Shown: in pieces, positions 56,697-64,000 of the stretch
How the letters are laid out: every line of letters begins with the position of its first letter
Numbering within the stretch: position 1 is the first letter of the stretch
Assembly (NCBI GenBank): GCA_014058105.1
Contig: JACGCM010001844.1
Span: 3,844,001 to 3,908,000 of the forward strand
Direction: 5' to 3'
Length of the DNA: 64,000 nucleotides
Source: Kingdonia uniflora
Taxonomy: Eukaryota > Streptophyta > Magnoliopsida > Ranunculales > Circaeasteraceae
Made by a program: the position numbers and the translations under genes
Notes under the pieces: generated by a model
Told to the model about the DNA's origin: nothing
Databases searched by the model: none
What the model saw: the letters and a program-made list of their open reading frames with translations, nothing else

Positions 56697-57223
56697 TGTA
56701 GTCTCCTTATTTAATTAGGAGACAACAATAATCGTTCAATGAGTTGGGCTTGATACTAAACCGGAGGAGGGCACCGCTCAACTCTCTCCGAGTTCCTCTC
56801 TGTCTCTCTGGTTGCGTTCGAGATCGTTGAGGAAAAGTAGTCTGCTTAAAGAAGGAAGAAGAAGAAGAAGAAGATCATATCCCTTTTTGGTTTATCCCTC
56901 CCCTGCTATTTATAGGGAGGGTTTGACCTAGGAGCATCCGTGCTCACGTGCCCCAGGAAATTCCTAAGCTATCCCTTCAAGGTCGTAGGATTGGGTGCTC
57001 GTTGTTACCATTCTTTAGCTTCTGGCATTTGCTCGGCTTTTGGGGATGTTTGTAGAATGACTTCGTTGGAGTCTCTGCGCATCGAGTGTTGGACGACCGA
57101 CGATCTTGTACGTCGTTCGACATGTCGTTTCGTTGCTTGAACGAGGTGAGGTTGTGCTCGTTGACAGAGCTTGCTCATGTAGACGACCTGTCACTTCGTT
57201 ACTCGTAGGAGCGTGCTCCTACA
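56697..57223 (-). repeat. 5' LTR of element C
   Basis: 527 bp with TG/CA ends (plus strand TGTAGTCTCC...GTGCTCCTACA). The minus-strand TATAAATAG at 56906-56914 is a likely promoter. The LTR pair is clearly more alike than that of D, so C is a younger insertion. Confidence 0.92.
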
Positions 57224-57228
57224 AGCAT

Positions 57229-57593
57229 GATGAAGAGCTACGGAAGGGGCCTATATAAAGAAGAAGTTCCATAAGAGACAAGGACAAGAAAAATATACGA
57301 GAAATCACGAAGAAGTCCATATCTTCTAAAATTCTTAAAATACTCAAGACTTTTTATTCACAAGATCAAATATTTCTAAATTTAGAAATAACTTGTAATA
57401 AGATATCGTCAGCCTCAAGCAATAAAAGTTAGTATTACAAAATCCTTAACACGAGGTCGTGGTTTTTTAACCTATTCATAGGTTTTCCATGCTAAATGTC
57501 TGTGTCATTCCTGTTTATTAGATCGCAGTCACAGGTACATTGGTGTAAGGACTAATTCCAGGCCACGTCGAGCTCACGGAATTAGGCCATTAC
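57229..57593 (+). repeat. Element E LTR, right piece
   Basis: It continues the B-type LTR interrupted at 44345: GATGAAGAGCTACGG, TATA-like CCTATATAAAGAAG (57249), CTCAAGCAATAAAAGTTA, ending GAATTAGGCCATTACA. Confidence 0.85.
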
Positions 57594-57805
57594 AGAGATA
57601 ACCTAAAGATAACTTGTTTACCTATTAGAAGAAATCACGTGCAACTCGTGTGAGGGTAGTTTAGTCAGTTCATGTCAAAATTTGAGTTCAACGAAGGTTA
57701 ACCTGTCGTCAGAGGTAATTTGGGGACCAAAACTGCATATTTAAACAACTTGGGGACTCAAGGCAAATATTCAGTTTCTAGGTGAGACTGTAGTCAAAAA
57801 ATCCC

Positions 57806-57814
57806 TTGTTGTTA
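57806..57814. repeat. 9-bp target duplication TTGTTGTTA, right
   Basis: Exact copy of 43112-43120. Confidence 0.85.
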
Positions 57815-59313
57815 TTGTTGAGTTAAAATCAGATCTAGAGTTTGTCTTTAAAGTTCAAACAAAAATTGTTTTTATCAATTCTTCAGCTCATCATTTGTAT
57901 GGGTTTGATCGGCTCCGGTCTTCTACGGATAGACGAAGAGATGTTTTTCTCTCTTGATTTTACCTTATTCAGATTCTCTTATCTCTTATTCAGGCCAGTA
58001 AACAAATTTGGTTCTCTCTTTCAGTTTGTGACTCTCCAAATTTGAGGAAATTAGTTGCTCCATAGTAGAGTTTATGTTTCATTAGGGATGAGCGAAGGAT
58101 GGCAATAGGTCTGCCCTATCTTAAACCAAGCTTCAAAATGGAGTTTGTTGGCTCATCATCGATCGATGGACAAGTATGGCCTTGGGTCGCTGCCCCGGTT
58201 GTGTTTTGAAGGAGAAGTTTAAGGGGAATGAGGCAACCAGGCTCGTTTTGATTCAGATCTTTCTTACGAGTAAATAAATCACTTTGAATTTGAGTATAAG
58301 TTTGTATTATGTTACCCCATGTTTATTGGTGTTCTTGTTTGTTCCTTGGGTGTTTGTTTAGTTCCCTGTGTTCAAGGATACTTTAAGTTTTCATTTTGAA
58401 TATGCAATTTTCAGGATGAATTCTCTTTGTGCGTTTATGTTGAATTTGGCAGACTTTTAGGAATGTGGATATGAGTTAGTTTTCTCCATTTTCTATTCTA
58501 AATATGTTTCTTTAATCTTTAAAGTATCGAGATTCATGTTTTGCATGTGCAGAAATCTTAATTATTTCATCCCTGTATTTATTGTTAATATGTTGGGTAA
58601 TTGGAAATTACCCTGAGTTAGTAAATATTGCCAAATTTAATTACGACAATTATGAGAATAAATACTAAAAGATGCCAACTTTCCAAAATTGGACCCAGAG
58701 AACAATAAATTCCAAAATCGATACTAGCAAGAGGAAAAACCAATTTTGCCCCTACTAACGTATTATTACCATTTGTTATTTAACATTTGTTAAATAAAAC
58801 TTTGCCATTACATTACCAGCAATCAATTTCATTTGTTAATAAATCTTTGTCATTTGTTTTCTTATAAATTTCTCATTTGTTCAGAAATCTGTCATTTATT
58901 TTTCCGCAAGTTTCTCATTTGTTCAGAATTGTTTATCATTTGTACCATGGTAACGTTATCATTTCTTCTGAAAACATTGACATTTGTTCAAAAAAAATTA
59001 CCTGTTTGAAAAATATTGCCTATTTTTTGCAGACACGTGGACTCCACAAGTACGAATGTCACTTCTGAAATAATAATTAAAAAAGTTTGAATCATTTAAA
59101 AATATATTATCACGCCACGTGTCCAAATTTAATTCCTCGATGTACACATGTCATTACCATTTCGAGACGTGTAAGGCATACACTGTCACCATTTCATGCA
59201 TTACTTAATCATTTGTTGCAGGACAATTTGTCACGCCTTTAACCAAATTAACTATAAACATGCATAATTTTTTGTTATACACGTACAAATACAAGTCTTT
59301 GGTTCATACAGCT
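57815..59313 (+). other. copia-2 leader, second part
   Basis: AT-rich non-coding leader up to the gag start at 59314. It contains a short perfect inverted repeat GGGTAATT-GGA-AATTACCC (58595-58613) and eight exact CATTTGTT words between 58770 and 59218. At about 1.5 kb it may hide another decayed insertion. No gene seen. Confidence 0.5.
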
Positions 59314-60010
59314 ATGGACCCTGTGATCCAGTACCAGCTGACTAATATTGAGACCTTGACGGACTCTAACTACTCCAGCTGGAAACACAAAATCCAAATT
59401 ACCCTAGGCTACCTTGATTTTAATTTTAATCTCACTAAAGCCAAGCCCACGGATATCACGGATACCTCTTCTGATGTTGAGAAAGTAGCCCATGCTAAAG
59501 GGGTCAAAGCAAATAAAATGGCAAATCTCATCATTCGTTCTTCCATCGATCCTATTATGCGGGGCGGTATCGCTGAGTAAGGTACCGCAAAGGAACTGTT
59601 ATATGTCATTAAAAAATAGCTTGAGGGTTCCATCAAGGGAAGACAGTACAATAACTTATTTTAACTTTTTATCGCTTAAGTATGACGGCAGTGGAAATAT
59701 GCATTTACATATTCTTAAGATCTCCAAGTTAGTTCTTACCTTGAAAGAACTCGGTCTCACCATTAATAATACGTTAATGGTTCACTTAGCAGTTTGGTTT
59801 CTTCCAAAGAGTTTTGAGATGTTCCAAGTTCACTACCATAATTAGGATAAGACTTGGAAAATGAATGAGTTGATTGCAATATTTGTCTCTGAAGAAGAAC
59901 AACATAAGAAAGGTAATGTGAAGCAAGATTGTCATTCTTATAAAAACTGGATGACTGAGAAAGGAGGGGTTCGTCTGCAAGCGCCCGGCAAGACCGGAGA
60001 AATAGGTTTT
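59314..60010 (+). pseudogene. copia-2 gag
   Basis: ATG 59314 (MDPVIQYQLTNIETLTDSNY), open 89 codons with SSWKHKIQITLGYLDFNFNL, then a TAA at 59578-59580 and frameshifts. Later blocks include LKISKLVLTLKELGLTINN (59720-59780) and a zinc-knuckle remnant (VKQDCHSYKNWM). This matches plant copia gag (UBN2-type) proteins. Confidence 0.85.
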
Positions 60011-60039
60011 CTCGGGAGATGCTAGAAGCCTTCCTTTCG

Positions 60040-60990
60040 AGTTTATTGGCATTTTTTGTTTGGTTTTAGACACAGGTGTTTCTTTCTATTTGACATGCAC
60101 ATTTTATGTTCCATCGATGAGACGATCTAGCTTCAGTTTCTAGGTTGCACTATTTCAGTTATTTTATCAATTTTAGACTTCTCTGATTTTTAGACTTGCG
60201 TCGATTGCTTTCATTGAAAATTGACCAAGATTAGAAATTTTAACTATACTCATAGCATAGACCTTTTATAGCTGATTCATACAGATATATGTGAACCTTT
60301 CTTACTCCGTCCCGCATTGGACATCAATATTTTATCACCTTCATTGGCAATTTCTCTTGTTATACCTACATTTTTCTTATCCATCATAAGTCTGAATCAC
60401 TTGATGTATTTAAGATTTTCCAGTTAGAGGTTGAGAAATAGTTAGATTAAAAGATCAAGGTTGTCTGGTCAGATAGATGAGGTGAGTATTATAGTTAGAT
60501 TGATCATAACGGTCAACATTCTGAACCATTTTATCAGTATTTAAAGGATCAGGGTATTGTAGCCCAGTACACTACCCCTAGATCACCAGAGCATAACGAT
60601 ATTTATGAACGTCGTAATCGAACTTATCAGAACATGGTTCGCAACATGTTATGTCATACTGATTTACCTGTTAATTTATAGGGAAAAGTGCTTACGTTAT
60701 TCAGTTTATATTAAGAATCGAGTTCAATCTCATTTTATTCTAGTTAATCATTATCATCTATGGACTAGGACAAATCCTAGTCTTAGTCACTTGCGTGTTT
60801 GGGGTTGTCCTGTAGAAGAAAAATTGTTTAACCCAAATATCAATAAGTTTGATTCGAGGTATGTTAGTTGTTTCTTCGATGGTTTCCCAGAGAGATCGAA
60901 AGGTTTCAGGTTTTATTATACTTCTTGACCCATGAAGATTGTTAAGTGTGCTCAAGCTTATTTCATATAGGAAGGCGATCAATTTACTAG
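60040..60990 (+). pseudogene. copia-2 protease remnant and integrase
   Basis: VLDTGVSFYLTCTFYVP near 60065 is the protease active site (Asp-Thr-Gly). The integrase core follows from 60270: LIHTDICEPF (Asp), IKVVWSDR with the second Asp, QYTTPRSPEHNDIYERRN with the catalytic Glu region, and MVRNMLCHTDLP. Open 60605-60928 covers the end (NPSLSHLRVWGCPVEEKLFN, SRYVSCFFDGFPERSKGF). Several stops and frameshifts. Confidence 0.85.
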
Positions 60991-61739
60991 TACTATCTAT
61001 AGAGAGGTTGTCTTTGAAGAGGGTTCTGAGACTCGAAGTCCAACTATTATTCTGATCAGTGTTGCTATGCTTCCGCGTTTATCTGATATTGACACTGTGA
61101 CGAGTACGGTTTCAGACCCATTTTTTATTTTATACCCTATTCCAGACCCTGTCGTAACACAAGTTCTCCCTCAGTTTTTTCCTCCACCTGCTCCTCTACA
61201 GCTTTCTGTAATTCCACCTCTAGTCCAGCCTCTTGCTCCTACTCATAAATCCTTTAGAGAGGGGCGTTCAGCTATTTCTTCAAATTATTATCTTTATTCA
61301 GTTAAAGGGGATTTATTTAATTTTGAGGATCCAGTATCTTTTAGTACTGCTATGGCTAGTAGTTTTGCATATCAGTGGCGTAATGTTATGATGGAGGAGA
61401 TGGATTCTAGTTTAATACAAATGGATCTTTAAGACCAAATATGATTTTGAAGGAAATGTTGAGCATTTCAAAGCGAGACTTGTTGCGAAGGGTTTCAAGC
61501 AGTGCCAAGAATTGACTTTGATAAGATTTTCTCACCAGTTTCGAAGAAGAATTCATTACGGATTATTTGGTTTCTTACTGCGCATTTTGAATTGGAACAT
61601 CATCAGATGGATGTCAAGACAATTTTTCTTAATAGACGTCTCAACAAGGAGATTTATATGCACTAACCCGAAGGTTTTAAGACCAAAGGGAAGGTTCGAC
61701 TATTTTGTAAGCTTAATCATTCTATCAACGGTCTCAAGC

Positions 61740-61750
61740 AGGCATTTAGG
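61740..61750. repeat. SINE target duplication AGGCATTTAGG, left
   Basis: Identical to 61889-61899. Confidence 0.9.
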
Positions 61751-61888
61751 ACCATTGAGCTATTGGCCCAGTAGTGATAGTACCTCTCCACCTAGTGAGA
61801 GGTCGTGGGTTTGAAACCTCATGGGGTTGGAAACTCAGGGTTGCGGATCCCTATAAAAAACCAGCTTAAAAAAAAAAAAAAAAAAAAT
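61751..61888 (+). mobile_element. tRNA-derived SINE
   Basis: 138 bp: a tRNA-like head with a degenerate A box (TAGTGATAGTACC, about 61772) and a B-box-like GTGGGTTTGAAACCTC (about 61806), a short unrelated body, then a poly-A tail of about 20 A (61868-61887). Flanked by an exact 11-bp duplication of RT coding sequence. It would be transcribed by RNA polymerase III and copied by a LINE enzyme in trans. Confidence 0.9.
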
Positions 61889-62048
61889 AGGCATTTAGGC
61901 AGTGGTACCTACAATTTCATGAGATGGTTTCAAATCACAGTTTTGTTGAGTGCAAAATGGATCGTTGTATATACGTCAAACAGAGTGAGAGACGTTTTAC
62001 ATTTATGGTTTTGTACTTCGGCGATATTTTACTCGCTAGCAGTAATGT

Positions 62049-62508
62049 ATGGTTTCTTTAGGAGACATAGATGACAAGAAGTCAACTTCTTATTATGTTT
62101 TAATGCTTGCTCATGGCACTATCTCATGGAGAAGTGTCAAACAGTCTCTTGTAGGTTCCTTAACTATGGAAGCAGAGTATGTGGCTTGTTTTAAGGCTTC
62201 CCAACGGGATGTATGGCTCAAGTACTTTATTTATAAGCTGAAGATTGCTGATTCCATTTATAGACCGTTGTGAGTATTTTACGACAATGAGGCAGTCATC
62301 AAATATGTTAAGAATGATAACATAACTATGGATAACAGGTATATTGACATTAAGTATCACGTTGTCATTAATAAAGTATATAAATAAATTATCGAGATTC
62401 CTCATTTGTCGACACTGGAGTTGATTGCTGATCCGCTTACTAAGGGACTTCTAATACCAGCCTTCAGGGGACATCTTACGCGTATGGGATTGCTGGAGTC
62501 TCTTTAAG
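62049..62508 (+). pseudogene. copia-2 RNase H and C-terminus
   Basis: Open 62049-62273 with DKKSTSYYVLMLAHGTISWR, KQSLVGSLTMEAEYVACF, then YDNEAVIKYVKNDNITMDN, HVVINKVYK and STLELIADPLTKGL. Catalytic Glu (MEAEY) and the late Asp are visible. It ends MGLLESL followed by a stop near 62507. Confidence 0.88.
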
Positions 62509-63269
62509 GACCACTCTTTTATGTGGGAGTAGATATTGATTATTTTTATTTACTGTTACTGCATTAGAATTATTTATCCATGTAGGAATTATTCCTAGTT
62601 ATTATTTTGGTCGCCATTCATATTTGATTTTGATTATTTAGCTGCCATTATATTTGGATCTGTTATTATATGTGCACATATTCAGTTTTAATTACAGTTA
62701 TACAATTACAATAAAGTTTTAGATACGAGTGATTTTATCACATGACAGTTGTCTAAGTATCAAGTGCCTTTAGAGAATACTGAAAGGTTTCTTAAGTTTG
62801 CTTGGGCTGGATATGGGAAGGATCCACATCTTTTGGCTTTCATTTCAGTATGAACGATGGTCTTCGCATGACGGTTTGTCTAAGTAATGAAATGACATGT
62901 GTCTGGTAAACACATGTTGCAGGATACTAATGGAAATGTATCGGCACATCATTAAGATGCACATTTTCCATTCACATGCTAAACACTACCAGTAAAAAAA
63001 AATATACTTGAAAGCTATTGAGGTTGTTAGCCCGATGTTCACGTTATGAATTAGGCATGTACTCATTGGCCTGACCAAAATTTGTCCGTGAACCATGTTA
63101 GCAATCTTGTAGTCGTAGAGTGACAGTCAAATTCGATATAACATTGCCTTCGATAAATTATCATGTGTGGTTTTAAAAAACAAATGATGGTTATCCGTTT
63201 TTCATAAAAAACCGTAAATCAGGCTAAAAATATTTTTCTTAAAAATTGTGTTAGCGCCGGGTGGGAGAT
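62509..63269 (+). other. copia-2 3' untranslated region
   Basis: About 760 bp of AT-rich non-coding sequence ending in GGGTGGGAGAT, the purine tract before the LTR. No gene seen. Confidence 0.65.
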
Positions 63270-63706
63270 TGTTGGATTTTCCATCTATACCGGCACTACT
63301 CGATGTTTTATCTTCCAATTCACGAGCACACATGTTATTAGGTCGTATAAGTGTTATTGGTTGTGCCCAATTGTTACACCAAGCTAAGGTTGGTGGGACC
63401 TAGTGTTACTCTTTATTAGGGCTTGAGGGTATAATAGGAAGACCACTCAAACCCTATCAGGTTAAATAGAGGGGAAGTCACAACACAGAAAACTATCCCA
63501 TTGAGGTCTGCAGCCAATCCAAGGGAAGACTCCACTCAAGCTCAGGAGAATTTGCTCAAGCAGAAGAACAGAAAACCATCTCATTGAGGTCTACAGCCAA
63601 TCCAAGGGAAGACTCGAGGAGAATTTGCTCAAGCGGGAGAAGAGGTTAGTATAATTTGTTTTCTATAGTCTATTATTAATCATAATAATTGTATGAATTT
63701 CCTACA
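63270..63706 (+). repeat. 3' LTR of copia-2
   Basis: 437 bp from TGTTGGATTTTCCATC to AATTTCCTACA. Longer than the 5' copy because a block containing CAGAAAACCATCTCATTGAG and CCAATCCAAGGGAAGACTC is present twice (about 63483-63560 and 63567-63640). Confidence 0.9.
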
Positions 63707-63711
63707 AAACA

Positions 63712-64000
63712 CTCTCCCCATAAGTCAATCATCTGTCGTAGACCTCCTTTCCATACCAGTGTAGTTGGGAATGTGTGATACATTTATCTCCACCCTCATT
63801 ATTATCTGCCTTTTTTTGTAGCCTGTGAGTCTATTTTTATTTTAGGGCAAGTCATAGTGTTGTAATCTGTATGTTGCTGGTTTCGTGTGATCAGTTTCTG
63901 ATCTACAACAGCTCCGTCCACGAGTTTCAAGTATGTAAATTTTACAGGGGGTGCTCCTAGTTTGTGAAAAACAAAACTGTTGGTCAAGGGATAGTTCACA
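63712..64000. other. Non-element flank; possible minus-strand coding remnant
   Basis: A minus-strand frame at 63999-63802 (65 codons, running off the window edge) reads TNSFVFHKLGAPPVKFTYLK and LVDGAVVDQKLITRNQQH. I do not recognise it. This is the sequence to the right of the copia-2 insertion and should join to 41896 in an empty allele. Confidence 0.35.

Larger units (their letters stand above)
44346..57223 (-). mobile_element. Ty3/gypsy (Tat-like) element C
   Basis: 12.9 kb on the minus strand with LTRs at both ends and an exact AGCAT duplication (44341-44345 and 57224-57228). In its own order: 5' LTR, primer site, gag, protease, RT, RNase H, second RNase H, integrase, tandem repeats, antisense aORF2 and aORF1, purine tract, 3' LTR. 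It is visibly more GC-rich than its surroundings. It inserted into the LTR of E. Confidence 0.93.
43236..57593 (+). mobile_element. Element E, rearranged B-family remnant
   Basis: It consists of an inverted aORF1/repeat piece, about 55 bp of pre-LTR sequence with a purine tract (44041-44095, matching 29855-29909 of B), and one LTR split by element C. No pol or 5' LTR remains. The right end abuts the Mutator-like right arm at 57594. Confidence 0.7.
43121..57805. mobile_element. Mutator-like element (non-coding), split by retrotransposons
   Basis: Long terminal inverted repeats: 43121-43236 (GGGAATTTTTTACTACAGTC inward) and 57690-57805 (ending GTAGTCAAAAAATCCC), about 115 bp alignable, flanked by a perfect 9-bp duplication. 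No transposase frame is seen; the original element was probably under 500 bp and gained its bulk from the gypsy elements inside it. Confidence 0.8.
61067..62048 (+). pseudogene. copia-2 reverse transcriptase, interrupted by SINE
   Basis: A Pro-rich linker (61067-61260) leads to [43 protein letters not shown] and NGLKQAF. A SINE splits the frame at 61751-61888, after which FRQWYLQFHEM and CKMDRCIYVKQSE continue. The YVDD box has become YFGD, losing one catalytic Asp. The region between RT and RNase H is deleted. Confidence 0.88.
41897..63706 (+). mobile_element. Ty1/copia element copia-2, host of nested insertions
   Basis: LTRs at 41897-42271 and 63270-63706, primer binding site at 42272, coding region 59314-62510. 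Flanks AAATA (41892-41896) and AAACA (63707-63711) match in four of five bases and are a likely target duplication. The long leader is split by a Mutator-like element, and RT carries a SINE. Integrase before RT confirms Ty1/copia. Confidence 0.88.

Noticed and set aside
61770..61830. tRNA-like sequence
   Set aside because: It has A- and B-box-like motifs but no cloverleaf, and is followed by a SINE body and poly-A inside a target duplication.

Overview
This window is plant nuclear DNA made almost entirely of retrotransposons nested inside one another. The evidence is Ty3/gypsy elements with Tat-type features (two RNase H modules, tandem repeats after pol, antisense extra genes), two Ty1/copia elements, a Mutator-like element, a tRNA-type SINE and GT-AG introns. 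Nearly every coding region has stops or frameshifts. I see no intact host gene, rRNA, true tRNA or CRISPR array, and the species cannot be named from the sequence alone.

Layout. (1) 1-7831: 3' part of Ty3/gypsy element A (end of pol, six 195-bp repeats, antisense genes aORF1 and aORF2 x2, 3' LTR). It sits just before the gag start of copia-1. (2) 7832-12345 and 30686-31106: copia-1. Its 3' LTR is split by (3) element B, 12346-30685, with target duplication AAAAC. B is internally duplicated: LTR - pol - repeats - aORF1 - second pol - repeats - aORF1 - aORF2 - LTR. (4) 31107-33466, 41117-41896 and 63712-64000: older, AT-richer sequence with a few unidentified coding-like stretches. (5) 33467-41111: element D, a complete but decayed Ty3/gypsy copy with duplication GAACC. 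(6) 41897-63706: copia-2. Its leader holds a Mutator-like element (43121-57805, 9-bp duplication TTGTTGTTA). That holds a rearranged B-family remnant E (about 43236-57593), and E's LTR holds element C on the minus strand (44346-57223, duplication AGCAT). The copia-2 RT also carries a SINE (61751-61888) with an 11-bp duplication.

The most interesting system is the pair of antisense genes between pol and the 3' LTR. aORF1 encodes an N-terminal charged region, a domain resembling the 'putative gypsy type transposon' family (Transposase_28-like), a coiled coil and, in the B/D/E family, a C-terminal motif with Cys-Ile-Cys. In A it has its own TATA box, a leader intron and two short coding introns whose removal keeps the reading frame; B and C have equivalent 79-bp introns. 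aORF2 is a small (about 110 aa) protein gene with its own TATA box, present as a pair in A and probably in B. In C the order of aORF1 and aORF2 is reversed. Extra antisense ORFs are known from Tat-lineage plant elements; the exon structure, the aORF2 pairs and the order swap are what deserve checking here.
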